This document shows positions 44,390-56,584 of a stretch of 64,000 nucleotides of DNA, in pieces. This DNA comes from Prostheceraeus crozeri. Its lineage: Eukaryota; Platyhelminthes; Polycladida; Euryleptidae. The stretch spans positions 1 to 64,000 of the forward strand of contig CAJQUW010003229.1 of assembly GCA_907163375.1 (NCBI GenBank). Direction: 5' to 3'. A model generated the notes under the pieces. That model was not told the origin of the DNA. It made no database searches and saw nothing but the letters and a program-made list of their open reading frames with translations. A program made the position numbers and the translations under genes. Every line of letters begins with the position of its first letter. Within the stretch, counting starts at the first letter, position 1.

Positions 44390-47300
44390 TTTCAATATTA
44401 ACAGTATGGTAAAGTAGTTATTCCATCTGATAAAATCCTTCTTTTGTCATCAAATGGATCTAATGCTAATTTATATTCTTCTTTAAAAAATATTTCATGT
44501 TTACAAGAACCAAGTCCATAGTTAGTAACATTTTTATTTGATTTTTAAATAATGCATTTTTATAGTCCTTTAATGTTATTTGTTTATTCAGTGATGCATT
44601 CGAAATTCCTTTTAATGATTTATTTTCTTTACTTAATGTATTATAACCATAACATTTCGCTTTTAAAAATACAGCCTCTGTTATAAATTCTTCATTCTCG
44701 TCTAATTCATCTTTTACTTTACATAAATCAGAAGGATGTATGATATCTTTTATTTTATCTATTTCTTCATCAAGTGAAGAATTGTGTGGAATTATTGATT
44801 CTAAGAAAACACTATCCGTATCACTAAAGTGTAACTTAAAGTTTTCACCATAATCAGGTGCTAAATAATCATATATAAATCTATACATAAATAGCTTAGC
44901 TAATTCCAAAGTAGTAAATCCGATATAATTAAACTTATCATGTTTTACAGTGCTTCGTCGTAAATGTACAGCACATAAATCATCTTTAAATACAGTAGTT
45001 CTTTTATATGTAGGTTTCTTTGTCAAAGTTTGAAATCGATCACTGTTATAAACTATTTCAATATTTTGTCTATTGCGTACATTTTCTAAAGTTTTGCCAT
45101 AGAACGCATTATTCATAAGTTTAAAGAATACGCTTCCAAAATTATCTTTGTTTCTTTTAGCTATTTTACGTTTTCAATATTGAATTCTATGTAATTTTTT
45201 AACCACTTTGATTTTTGATATACTAGTTTTCGATGTATTTTCATAAGTTTCATTCCATGATCTAAATATCAATCTAACATTCTACCTTCAACAACATATT
45301 TATATTTATTGCTTTGTGTTAACATGAGTTTCTTTGTTGGTTTGTATTTTTTAGGCATTATAGACTTTTGGTAATCCGTAAAATCTTCTGCATTAAGTAT
45401 TTTATTTTCAGGACAGAAAGGATAATATTTTGTTGCATCTTTTATTTTATCAAGATATTCTAAATCAACTTCATATACATAACCAAAACTATTTTCATTT
45501 GTTTTTTCATATTCAAGATAAACACCCCATTCCATTTCGCCTGTTGGTAATTCTTGCATCATACAAGAAGAATATAAGCTATTATAATCATAATATAACA
45601 AATAGTTTTCTCTCATAAATTCATCAATTGGTTTTTCACGTTCAGGTCCTTCACGTTTGGTTCAAAAATTTTCTAATATCGCTTCTTTTTCTTTTGGTGA
45701 TAAAGGTTTAATTATTCCATGAGCATTGGGATTTACTTTCTTATTATAACATTTAATATATCTATTTCCTAAAACTGATGAAACACCACCTCTAATTCCA
45801 GATTCAAAGAATAATAATTTATCATAAGTGTTTTCTTGAAAATGCTTAAGTCGGACGGATTTTGTCCTAGACCCATCGGCTTTTACATTTGTATGTTTTA
45901 ATTCTGCCAACCATGTTAAACCTGGTGTAGAATAACAATAACATGGATCTATTCCGCAATATTCTAGACACATTTCTCTAAAGCTTTCAAAAAGATCAAG
46001 TATCAATACATCTATCTGAAGATAACTCATGGCCTAATCAAGCATTGTTCTACAATTTAATTCTTTCCAATTATTTTTTGCAATTTCATAATCTTCTTCA
46101 GACAGTTCAGATTATTTTAATGTTGTTCTAAATTTTTCACGTGGAGGAGGTTATTGTTCTTGGATGATTTTATTCACTCTATTGATATCGCCTGTTATAT
46201 ATTCATAAGGATATATTCCTTTTAAAGGTTTTAAATTATATTCACTCAATATTTTGCATTGATCAGGTTTTAATGTTTTTCCCATAGCCTCTAATGATGA
46301 ATATGGTCTGAAAAATCTCATTGCATCTAATATTCTAATACATTCAAATTGCATTGAAAAATATTCTTCTTGTGTTTTACATAGAATATTCGTTCTTAAG
46401 TTTTTTCATTTTTTCTGATGAGAATAATTCTTCTATAATTAAATGGAAATCATATTTTGAACCATTGAAGAAATTTAAAGGAACAAAGTTATATCTATAT
46501 TTATTTGCATCAAGATTACAAGAATTATGTGCTGCACCTCTATATGCTCCATTTAGATGATCATGATCTCTTACTCTATCTCTGCCTAATTCTTTATTAT
46601 AATAATAACAATTTGTTTCTTCTTCAAATTTTATTTCTTGTTTATCTGTTGAACGAACCATTGGAATATTTATTTCCAGTAATTGTGAAAAAATATTTTG
46701 TAAGACTTCTATTATTCTTGTAAACATTTCTGAACTATTTTCACCATAATAATCAATTTATCTTGACGGAAATAAGTTAGGATAATTTGAATGAATATAC
46801 ATTCACCAACAAAATGGTTTTTGATTATAAATAATTTTACTTTTATCTTTATTTTTATCATCAATATCAACAAAATCATTATTTTTATCATCCACTTTAA
46901 TATTAAATGCCTCAATATCACAATACATTGAAAAAGGTACTTTATTTTTAAAAATACCATTTATCATATTCTAAATACTCTTCTTAAGGAAAAGTATTTC
47001 TAAGTGCTTCATTTTCTGGACAATTTTCTAAATGTTTATTCAATGCTTGTTCAGTTCTAAAACTAGTCATGCATTGAAGACAGGGAAAATTAACATTATG
47101 TGATGATTTTGTAATTACAGAAACATCTTTACATAAGACATAATGCCCATCATGATATATTATGTTTGCTTGAGCTGGTTGCTCTGCATCAATATTTCCT
47201 TTATAATTATTATGATTAACCATTATAGTCGTTAATGTTTTTATGATCTCATGTTTATCAATACATATAATATTTCCTTTGCAAAAAATATTATGATGCA

Positions 47301-48402
47301 TGTAATTATTACGATCATCATATTTTATTTCTGTTTGACATAAGTTTTTATTATTTAAATAAAAGTTTATCCATTCATTATTTTGCATATTTGTGTTAAT
47401 ATCATTTTCACAAATAATGATTTGATTTTCACCATTTACCGTTTGAAAAAATATGTTTTTACAATTACCAGCTGAAATATATTTAACAGTTAATTCAAAT
47501 ACATTAACTTCTATAAGATTTTTATTCTTTGTATAGAATTTTAAAAGTTTATTATGATCATATGGAAATTCATTTGAACCATTAGAGAGATCAAATTCAT
47601 TTATGTATTCTTGTTTATTGTAACTACTCAATCTTTCTTTATGATTCTTTGCTGGATGTAAATGTGCTATACACTCCACAGAAAACAGCAGTTATCTCTA
47701 TTTTGTATGTTGATTATTTGTGAAGAGCTAAAAGGTAAAGGAACATAACTACCACCTAAAGTATTTTTATATTTGCAAATTACTAATTTCTTTGAAATTA
47801 TTTTAACAAATTTCCATCCAGATTCACATAGCTCAGCTTCTAATATAGAATCAGATAATTTGCTTTTCATTATTTCTAATGTGGGTTGTATATTTTCTAC
47901 ATTATGAATTTCATGTGATTTAGCAAAATGTCCTTGTATTGTTTCTTCATCGTTCTTCTTATAAAGTACTTCTTCTTAACATTTAAAGATAACATTTAAA
48001 AGATTTTCTATATATATTAAAAAAATTGTTTAACACGTCAGCTGAAATAATTTCGAATTCATAATCATTTTCATTATCATAATCATCTTCAGCATAAAAT
48101 AAATTTTTAATATCTTCTATTGGTTCATAATCATCATTTTCATTAAAACTTGCAATTTATATTCAGAATATGAATAGTCATCAAAAACTCTTTGAACTCC
48201 TAAATTAGAAAATTTATTATTCAAATCATTTAAATATTTAATATATGTTTCTTTCTTTTCTAAATTTTCTTTTGCATATTTCATTAGATTTTCTTTATGA
48301 GATTTACTTCGTTTATGTGAAAGAAAACCTGCTTGTGCTGAAAAAAATCTTTCACTTGCATTACAATGAAATAGATCTGAGACTTTATTTGTTTTATTCA
48401 TG
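44390..48402 (-). pseudogene. Polinton A DNA polymerase B, lineage 2 (fossil)
   Basis: A different PolB from that of Polinton B. The start (48402) has a C2H2-like segment FHCNASERFFSAQAGFLSHKR. Further on are NIQNRDNCCFLWSV and HLHPAKNHKERLSSYNKQEY, a zinc segment CLQCMTSFRTEQALNKHLENC, and RVRDHDHLNGAYRGAAHNSCN (HNH-like linker). DVLILDLFESFREMCLEY and GLTWLAELK precede motif A (YYDYNSLYSSCMM), motif B (MNNAFYGKT) and motif C (HFSDTDSVFL). This is the long PolB common in arthropod and other invertebrate Polintons. Many breaks. Confidence 0.8.
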
Positions 48403-48481
48403 TTTAAAGAAAAAAATAATTTCTATATTTTTAATTTAGAATATTTTGAATATCTATTGAAAAAAATTTTTTTTAAAAAAA

Positions 48482-48949
48482 ATGAATAATTATCCTTATC
48501 AAAATATGCAAAATATGCAAAATATGAATAATATGGAAAATAATTATCAAAATATGCAAAATATGAATAATAATTATCCTATGAATAATACGCAAAATAT
48601 GAAACCTGTTAGAACAAATTTAAATAATTTTGATAGAACACAAATATATACTAATCCTATTAGAACAAATTTAAATAATTTTAATAGAGCAAATTTAAAT
48701 AATACATTTGCAAATCAGCCAACTGATATTCAGTCAATTAATAATCAACCAACTAATACTTCATCAAGAGGTATTTATGGAAAAAATAAAAAAGTACATT
48801 TTAATTTAATTTACTCTATTAAGAAGGAACAGAAGAACAAAATTGATTATTGTACTAATTGTAAAAATATAACACCTAACTATATTGAAATCATTATCTT
48901 CAAAATACAAAGAGGATACAGATTTAGTCTATGTGCTGCTTGCAAATAA
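48482..48949 (+). CDS. Polinton A Asn/Met-rich ORF with CxxC pairs (155 aa)
   Basis: The start follows TTTAAAAAAAATG. The first 90 residues are a low-complexity Asn/Met/Gln tract (NMQNMNNM, PIRTNLNNFNRANLN repeats). The C-terminal 60 contain two cysteine pairs CTNC and CAAC with VHFNLIYSIKKEQKNK, a possible zinc ribbon. No family recognised. Divergently arranged against PolB (both starts within about 90 bp), so the short spacer 48403-48481 is probably a bidirectional promoter. Confidence 0.5.
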   Translation: MNNYPYQNMQNMQNMNNMENNYQNMQNMNNNYPMNNTQNMKPVRTNLNNFDRTQIYTNPIRTNLNNFNRANLNNTFANQPTDIQSINNQPTNTSSRGIYGKNKKVHFNLIYSIKKEQKNKIDYCTNCKNITPNYIEIIIFKIQRGYRFSLCAACK

Positions 48950-48973
48950 GAAAGATATTATCCACAGAATTTA

Positions 48974-49438
48974 TTAGCAGTTACTACAAATCATATTACA
49001 GAAAGTTTTCTGCAAACTATTAGCAGCAGTATGTAATTCTACAGCTATATCTTGCACTGGCTTAACTACTTCATACACATTTCTAAAATTCTCGACATCA
49101 GATTTTAAAGTTTTTATTGAATCTGTTTCATCTATTCTCATGGGCACTGGTAGTTTTAATACATGTTTAATATAGTAATCGAAATAAAAAGAAAATGTTT
49201 CAGGAATTATAGCAATTGGTTCAAGAGATTCACGTTCTAAAAATACTATTATTTCTCGAATATTAGTTTCACTTATAGTTGAGAGTTCCTTTATATGCGC
49301 AAATTTTCTAATATCAAAATCGTTTAAAATATTACATTGAAGAAATTTACTGTCAGATATAACATTCATGTTATTATCATGAACTATAAATTCATCTGTT
49401 ATTGTATTTGCTCTAATTATGGCAGATTCAATATGTAT
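48974..49438 (-). CDS. Polinton A ORF of unknown function
   Basis: An open frame with ISETNIREIIVFLERESLEPIAIIPETF and a C-terminal CNMICSNC. Helical character, no known domain. It abuts the second P-loop ATPase and belongs to the block not shared with Polinton B. A few codons upstream of the first Met remain open. Confidence 0.4.
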   Translation of the reverse strand: MHIESAIIRANTITDEFIVHDNNMNVISDSKFLQCNILNDFDIRKFAHIKELSTISETNIREIIVFLERESLEPIAIIPETFSFYFDYYIKHVLKLPVPMRIDETDSIKTLKSDVENFRNVYEVVKPVQDIAVELHTAANSLQKTFCNMICSNC

Positions 49439-49990
49439 CTAAATATTAAATTTAGACTTAAGTGAATAATTTTTAGAAAGTTCATCAAAAAATAAAGAAT
49501 TATCTATATTACCTCTTATCTTATTATCCACATCACATGCTTTATGTGCTAGAACAACTATTTGGATATTATAATGTCTTCCTTTTGTAAATATTTCTGA
49601 TGTACATTTTTGATCTAATAAATTACTCATGTCGTCTAATATTATTAAACTTCTTTCTGATTGTGTTCCACGAAAATTTCCCATATTTTGTAACAGTGAT
49701 AAATTTTCACTACCAAATACATTTTGAAAATCATTCCATTCACTTTTTTGCTTACAGAAAATATATACTTGTTCTTGTTTATAATTTGCATACATATATC
49801 TACGAATAAAGACAGTTTTACCACTTCCTGTTTTACCGCAAACCATAAAATGTAGTTTTCATTTAATATTTTCTTGAATAGCCTGATTGACTTGATTAAC
49901 TTGTTTTAGTGGAGCAGGATTTTAAAGCCTTTAAATGTTTTTGCTTTTTTCATACATTCATATACTACTCTCTGATGTGCTGTTAGTATA
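49439..49990 (-). pseudogene. Polinton A second P-loop ATPase of packaging type (fossil)
   Basis: Walker A MVCGKTGSGKTVFIRRYMYA and Walker B SLIILDDMSNLLD, followed by FTKGRHYNIQIVVLAHKACDVD, which corresponds to the FTRGRHNNCSVFYLTQS segment of the other ATPase. It is therefore another A32/FtsK-type ATPase but clearly divergent from the one at 42220-44360. Two such genes in one Polinton is odd. It travels with the lineage-2 PolB. Further traces extend to about 49990. Confidence 0.75.
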
Positions 49991-50039
49991 ACATTAAAAT
50001 AATGTAAAACAAATAAAACAAATAAAATGAAATATTTTT

Positions 50040-50390
50040 ATACAATGATGTTTTAAAAAACGAGTTCATCGCTCCATATACTAACTGACTATTGAGATTT
50101 GATATTACTAACAATCAATTTATGGAAGGATATAATCCTTATAGAAATTTATGTTATGAATTTGGAGTTGAAGCACAATTTAACACCTTTAGACTGGAAG
50201 AATCTATACCCAATTTTTTGTTTTGATTTAAGTGCTCAATCTGAAGAAATTAAAAAGAATGGATGTGATGTGACAATTAATATTGAAAAGAATAATTCCA
50301 CGTTGTCATTAATGGCTTATGGTTTACTTTTAGGAGATGCAGAATACTCTATTGAACTTATTAATGGAAGAATGGATAGGATCAGTTAAA
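50040..50390 (+). pseudogene. Polinton A major capsid protein, C-terminal remnant (fossil)
   Basis: Matches the last third of the B capsid: FMEGYNPYRNLCYEFGVE-type start, CFDLSAQSEEIKKNGCDVTI and SLMAYGLLLGDAEYSIELING. The jelly-roll body is absent. The remnant lies right at the edge of the replaced block, so the exchange or deletion joined lineage-2 genes to the middle of this gene. Confidence 0.75.
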
Positions 50391-50489
50391 GCCCAATACT
50401 TCGTCGTTCGGTTAATAACCGCGTTTACGATCGGTTAAAGCCCAAGACTTCGTCGATCGGTTAAAATATTTTTTTATATTTTATTTTAA

Positions 50490-50883
50490 AAAATGAATGA
50501 AAAAGACATAAAAGATAAAAAAACTTGAATTAAAATTACGTATTATAATTGATTCTAATACACCAAAATATGTTACTATTGATAAAAATAAATATCATAT
50601 TAGCAGACCAATATTAGATAATAAAAAAATGAAAGAAGAAAAGAATGGTGGAATTCTTCCATTAATTCCTCTAATAATAGGAGGTATAGCAGCAGCAGGA
50701 AGTGTAGCAGGTGGTACAGCTGGCATTGTTCAAGCAGTAAATAGAAATAAATCAGAGAAGGCAGCATTAGAAGAACAAAAACGACATGATAAAGAGTTGG
50801 AGAAAGCAGCAAGAGGAAATGGTGTAATAGATAAATTTATTAGTAAATTAAATTTAGTTGATGAAGGAAAAAAGAGTTCTTAA
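50490..50883 (+). pseudogene. Polinton A pX-like small protein (fossil)
   Basis: Homologue of 28642-28950: the segment GGILPLIPLIIGGIAAAGS is identical to that in B. Followed by NKSEKAALEEQKRHDKELEK and NGVIDKFISKLNLVDEG. The start follows TTTTAAAAAATG. Broken near its N-terminus. Confidence 0.6.
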
Positions 50884-50969
50884 AAATGCACTACATAATA
50901 TTGATGATTTAATTTAAATAAAAGAAACAAAAGATGGTTCTGGAATATATCTAAATCCTAGTATGGTAC

Positions 50970-52373
50970 GCTAAAACTTTATTAATTTCATCAAATATTT
51001 TAATTTTATTAAATCTTTAAAAAAGAATTTAAATAACTTAAAAATTTCAAATCTAGAACTATTGGAATTTCTTTATGGTAGATGTTATGAAGGTAGCGAT
51101 TCAACCTCAAGTTGTCAGCGTTACGAAGGTAATGATTTAACCTCAAGTTGTCAGCATGCCGGAGGTGATATACAAAAAACATTATCAAATCTTCCGGGTT
51201 TTATTTGGGCAAAATATAAAGGCGAAAAACATCTTCCTGGTCATTAAACATATAAAAAACATTAAAAACATGCACCGGTCCAGGAACTCGATTAGATATA
51301 AGAGTAGATGAGAATGATAATCCAAAACCAGGTGAAGAACCAAAAAATAGAATAGATGCAGCAGCTTATAGACATGATTTAGCATACAGATTGCATGATG
51401 ATATAGCTTCTAGACGTGTAGCTGATAAGACAATGATACAAGAATTAGATAATATTGAAATTCCTACCTTTAGAGAGAAAAGTCAAAGAATGTTTGTTAA
51501 GAAAGCACTAAAAGGAAAAATAATGTTAGGCCAGGGTTTAAGTGAAACTTATGCCTCTGAAATGACGAATGACCCAGGACGCTACGCGTACGAAATTCAT
51601 AAAGAATATAGAAAACCAAAATATCTATTGAAAGTAAAGGTGTTTAATAAAGATGATATTTGGAGCGCTGATCTTATTCATATGCCGAATGAAAAGGATT
51701 ATAAGTATGCTTTAACAGTCATTGATTTATATACTAGATATGCTTGGGTGAAACCATTAAAAAATAAAAGTGGTTTAACAGCTAAATATGCATTTGAAGA
51801 AATCTTTAAGGAAAGTGAAAGAAAACCGAAAAAAATGTTTGTTGATAAAGGATCTGAATTTTACAATAAAAATGTTAAACCATTATTTGAGACAGTTTAT
51901 TCCACTGAAAATGCTGGAACAGCCGCAGTAATTGAAAGGTTGAATAGGACATTAAAAATTAATTATTTAAGAAATTCACTGAACAAGGTAATCAGAAATG
52001 GTTGAAGATATTACCAGGAATTGTTGAGGATTATAACAATAAGATTCATTCAAGTATTGAAGAAAGTCCAAAAATTGCTTCAGAAAATCCACATTTGATA
52101 AGAAAGAAAACATTTGAAAATAATTATGAAAATGAGAATGATTCTACTTTACAGAAACGTAAGCCGAAATTTAAGATTGGAAATAGGGTAGTACGAATAT
52201 TTAAGTATAAGAATAAATTTGAAAAAGGTTTTGTTGGTTATTGGACTAAAGAGATATTTGAAGTTTCTAAAATAAATAAAACCTATCCGATAACTTATGA
52301 AATTAAAGATTTAGATAATGAAGAAATAAAAGGAAGATTTTATGAAAATGAATTACGAAAGACAGAACTTTAA
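50970..52373 (+). pseudogene. Polinton A PLA2-integrase (fossil)
   Basis: Same architecture as in B. PLA2 traces (TGPGTRLDIRVDEND, RIDAAAYRHDLAY) lead into an open stretch with IWSADLIHM, TVIDLYTRYAWVKPLKN, MFVDKGSEFYN (second catalytic Asp) and AVIERLNRTLK (Glu). A C-terminal SH3-like stretch (KPKFKIGNRVVRIFKYK) and a tail ELRKTEL follow. A tandem duplication of the YEGSDSTSSCQ segment lies ahead of PLA2. Having the fusion in both relatives shows it is old. Broken. Confidence 0.8.
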
Positions 52374-52379
52374 TTACAA

Positions 52380-53060
52380 GTGTCCTTTAGCTCTAACATA
52401 ATATCAAGAAGTGGCACTCCTTTTTGCAAGTTGTATAAAACGTAAATACACAACTGTCTGCAGTAAGTAGCTCCAGGTTTTTGAATTTGAAAAGTATTAT
52501 ACATTCAATTTCCAAGTAATTCTTTTACTTCTTTTGTTGGAGGAAGATCATATGAATCAAAATAAAAATTCTGTTTATAATTTTTTACACCTGCAGACCA
52601 ATGTACTCTTTTTTGATCTGATGTATGGAGATTTGTTATGAAGTTTATGACTTCAGGTTTATTTTTTAGGAATTGTAATTCATCTCTCATTAAATTTTTT
52701 ATTCCTAATTGATTTGCGATTTTCTTTAGATCGAAATTTGTAGTTGTTTGTTTGCCGTATAATTTTTAAAAACTCAGTCATCTTATTAACCTGAGAACAT
52801 ATGTCGCTTATATTACTCAGTAGAACTGTCGGATTTTCATCATTCATTTTAAATTAAATAAATTCTATCATTAAATTTACCTCAGGCTTATGATCTTTAA
52901 GTTCGCACAATTCACCTCTCATAAATACATGAAAGTTTTTATATTCCTAATTATTTAGCTATTTTCTTGAGATCGAAGTTTGTAGTTGCTTGTTCATCGT
53001 ATTGTTTTTGGAAGTCGTTTATGTTAAATTTTTTTTGTTTTTCATTTATATTTGTCATTT
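52380..53060 (-). pseudogene. Polinton A adenain-type cysteine protease, with partial second copy (fossil)
   Basis: RVHWSAG, FDSYDLPPTKEV and a CRQLCIYVLYN-like C-terminal phrase match the B protease. Ahead of it, 52860-53060 repeats the protease N-terminal region (NFDLKKIAK), so the 5' part was duplicated in tandem. Broken. It faces the integrase gene tail to tail, as in B. Confidence 0.7.
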
Positions 53061-53091
53061 TCTTTGTTATTTAATTACGTGAAGATTGAAA

Positions 53092-53640
53092 AGTGACAAC
53101 GACGTTGACAGTTGATAAACCTTTATTCATCAGAACAAAAAGGAATACGTTAGCCTGCAGGACAAAAGAATAAAGAATCGCAGATTCCCACGAAGCGTCA
53201 AACTTCAATCTAGACGTTACAACTATTGGTGTTGTCGATTATCTTCTTATCTTTGAGCATGCTGTTGCCATTGTTGCTCTTCTATTCGCATGTGTTCTTG
53301 TACGTGTTCATATGTTGGTGGGTTTGATTCTTCAATATTAATAGGTTGACTTGTTTCCTGTATAATATTCTCTTCCTCCACTTCTGATAATTGTCTATTT
53401 ATATCATAAAATAATTTCTGTCTCTGTTCAATAAGGTGTAGTATTTTTTGCCAATTCTAAAATTGACTCTTCTTTCACCAAGATTTTGAAACAATGCACC
53501 AATGTTATGATCACGAAATATATTGCTCCTCGATTGAAGCTGTATGATTTGTCTTGTTAGTCCTTCTATTATCTGACGTTTTACTTGAAGACGAAGTCGG
53601 CGTTCAATAGATCCAACCATGATATTGTGATAAAGTCAAC
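53092..53640 (-). CDS. Basic ORF with a downstream PPTY-type motif, unknown
   Basis: The frame at 53620-53399 begins MVGSIERRLRLQVKRQIIEGLTRQIIQLQSRSNI. In another frame the sequence below it reads NPPTYEHVQEHMRIEEQQ, a PPxY late-domain-like phrase. No homologue in Polinton B at this place (25791-26515). A weak inverted match between about 53092-53115 and 53735-53760 (gacaacgttga-type) hints that the whole piece is another small insertion. Function unknown. Confidence 0.35.
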
Positions 53641-53917
53641 GCTTTACGCAAGTACTCTCTTTCAAAACGAACTGAGGTAAGTTAAAAATTCATTAAATGA
53701 GATACATTTTATAAGCATCAATGAAATTGCTATGACAACGTTGATGTGACAATTTTAACTTTCTAAAACAATAGAGTTCAAGTAAACCAATGAATCGCTG
53801 ACATTTGCTCAGCAGTTTTGGATTCAAAAGCGGCTTTGGTCCTGGATTTGGTCGGAGAACTGGCAGCGCATTTGGCAATTGTATAAGTGCGGGTAACAGC
53901 TGCTTCTTCTGAAAAGC

Positions 53918-54020
53918 ATTGTTTCATGAATGCGAGAAGCAACTGCATTGTTTCATGAATGCGGGAAGCAACTGCATCGTTTCATGAATACAATGTTTCA
54001 TGAATGCGGGAAGCAACTGT
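53918..54020 (+). repeat. Tandem repeat gtttcatgaatgcgggaagcaactg
   Basis: Three to four copies of a unit of about 30 bp, partly with a shortened central copy. Located at the inner edge of Polinton A's right terminal repeat. Confidence 0.8.
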
Positions 54021-54180
54021 TCCCTACAATTGGGCGATCATCAGAGTGCAAAGCTGTAGCAACAACAAGGAATTGTACTCCTATACCTTGTGTTATATTT
54101 TTTGCTTTAACCCATCTTTTTCTTAATTTATCATAATGTTCTAATTTTAACAATAATTGTGATTCTTTATCTTTCATATA

Positions 54181-56584
54181 TGATAATAATAATGCTTTAT
54201 TCAATCGTCATACAAAAGCGGTATGAGAGGATACCTGCGTACACATATCGAACAAATTTACAATCATGTAATACTGGCATATTTAACGAACGATTTGTTA
54301 TACAATGCAGAAGTTCTCGCGTTCGATTGAAGCACTTGGGGATGTCTAATATGAGAAACATTTTCTCTTAGGATGAAAAATTCGGAGAGAGGATGTCTGT
54401 CTTTAAAATATGCAATATTTGTCACAAGTTTGACACATATTCTGTCAAGTAAAACATGTAGATGGGGTCTATTGGTGGCTGCAGACCATTTAATAGCAAC
54501 ACGATGTAGACGTTCCAGTTTTTTGAGGTGTACCTTCTTCATATCACCTATCACTGGCCAGCAGAAAGACATATGACAAAAGACAAAGCTCATATAAGCT
54601 TCCCAGATAATACTGCTGTCGCTACAGTTGTTTCTTAATCTTTTTACGATAGACATAGCGCGACAACACTTGCTTTACATGTATTTAAAATTGGTGTCCC
54701 ATTTCAGATCACAAGAAAAATGTACTCCAAGCAGTCGGACAGAATCCTCCTGTACAATTTGAGTACCATTAATGCAAACTTTAAGGTTTGGACACACTCC
54801 ATTACGAGAAAACAACAAGCACTTGGTTTTCTTGGTGTTGACTTTTAAACCTTTACCGTCAACCCAATTACAAAAGGACTCAACAACATTTTGAATATCA
54901 TCATGTTCATTGTCGTCGTGAGAGAAGTGAATTAATGAAATATCATCTGCGCATGCCACAGCTTTGGTATTGGGAAAAGTCGGAAGGTTGTCGATAAACA
55001 AAATAAACAGAATCGGACCCAGGATTGATCCCTGGGGCACACCACTGGAAATATCAGTCCAATCGGTAAAAGTTGCATCACTTGCACGCACTCGCTGAAA
55101 TCGATTGCACAAAAACTGACGTACGAAATGAACAGTTTGAGAGTTGCAGTTAAAATAGTTTGCATGTGTGTTCAACAGTTTACAATGGCTTATGGAGTCG
55201 AAAGCCTTACAAAAATCAATGGCTAACAAGGCTGCAGAATTCTTAGAAACAGCCGTAAGGTGCTGTAATACAGAAAGTCTGACAGACAGTAGTGCATTCG
55301 TGCAATCACCAAACCTGTTGATGTAGCCAAATTGACGGTGGTGAAGGTCATGAGAAAGGGAAGGAATCAGAATCAAGTCTCTGAACAGCTTTTCGAGGAA
55401 TTTTGCTGCAAAACGGAAGGATAGAAATTGGTCTGAATTCGGGACTATCTTTCTTTACAATAGGGATGATGTTCGCGTACTTCCAAGCTTGAGGGAAGAA
55501 TGACGAGTTAAGACAGCGAGAATAGATAACAGATAGAGGAAAGGCTAGAAAATCAGCAAGAGCACGGAAGAAAAACCCAGGAATTCCATCCGGACCAGGT
55601 GAATTCGACTTACATTTTCTAATCATATGCAGAACTTGAGACTCCCTGACGGTAGAGACGGTAGACGAGATAGGGTCAATCGAGGGACTTTTGTAGGAGA
55701 AATGGTGAATGTCTGATGAGGAGAAAACGGAGCGAAACTTATCATTCAAATTGTTAGCTTTTGTAATGTCAATCGAAAGAGAAGAATTAGGCCTACTACC
55801 TTTGACTTGAGAATTTATCGATTTCCAGGAGTCAGAACACGAAGGAGAGTTGTAATACCTGTGATTAGCTTCAGAGAGTTTCATCAAGAATTCTTCTCTC
55901 AAACACAAAAATTCACCGTAATTTCCCTTCGTCAAGGCTTTATCACGAGCTTCGGAAAGGACTTAAGAGTTGTAATACCTGTGTTTAGCTTCAGAGAGTT
56001 TCATCAAGAATTCTTCTCTCAAACACAAAAATTCACCGTAATTTCCCTTCGACAAGGCTTTATCACGAGCTTCGGAAAGGACTTTAAGAGCTGGAGTGAG
56101 CCAAGGAGGGTCAATATTACGCATGCGTATTGTTTTTTCGGGACAAAAAGTGACAAACAGATAGTATATAAAGGACTGAAAACAGTTGACTGCAACATCG
56201 ATATCATCGGCTGACAAGCATAAACTAAACCAGTCAACATGAGCTAAAACTTGACAACATTGTGCGAATAATGTAGATGAAAAAGAACGCACCTTGATTT
56301 TTGTTACAATTGGTTTCGTAACCTTAGCGGGACAGATAAAAATACCACAATGATCTGAACGACCTAAAGGACTAATACAGTTTGATGGAAGAAATTTTTG
56401 ACATTGATTTGAAGCTATGATATCTAAAGTATTCTTGCCTCTGGTAGGCTGACTAACAAGTTGCTTAAGGCCATTTAACTCAAAGAAGTCAGTAATGTGA
56501 TGTCTGAGATCGTTGACATCGCCTACAATAATGGTATGAGTAGCGGGACAGTCATCAACATGTTCTTGTAGTAAGGAGATTAGA
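54181..56584 (-). mobile_element. CR1/Jockey-type LINE, 5' truncated, inserted in Polinton A right end
   Basis: Minus strand. The C-terminal part of the endonuclease lies at about 56584-56300 (phrases close to TIIVGDVND and LGRSDHCGIF). RT: RKCKSNSPGPDGIPGFFFRA, YANIIPIVKKDSPEFRPISIL, LLAIDFCKAFDSISH, GVPQGSILGPILFILFIDNL and VACADDISLIHF (catalytic ADD). RLLGVHFSCDLKW and a 3' segment EAYMSFVFCHMSFCWPVIG with LKKLERLHRVAIKW follow. The 3' tail is tgataataataatg-like, a short microsatellite as in CR1/L2-type LINEs. No target duplication; the join lacks a few bases of the terminal repeat. Frames are broken (the main RT frame ends before LFRDL and resumes), so it is dead. Confidence 0.85.
55846..56085. 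repeat. 120-bp tandem duplication within the LINE
   Basis: Two nearly identical copies in register (55846-55965 and 55966-56085) with a few differences (for example gtcaaggc against gacaaggc). It duplicates the segment coding for RDKALTKGNYGEFLCLREEF between endonuclease and RT. Confidence 0.9.

Noticed and set aside
49600-49809. Plus-strand ORFs rich in Phe/Ile/Tyr opposite Polinton genes
   Set aside because: Shadows of minus-strand genes in AT-rich sequence; many similar ones occur (for example 30597-30824, 40040-40243, 46505-46723).
55807-56214. 135-codon ORF with a duplicated VVIPVISFREFHQEFF phrase
   Set aside because: It is antisense to the LINE coding strand across its 120-bp tandem duplication.
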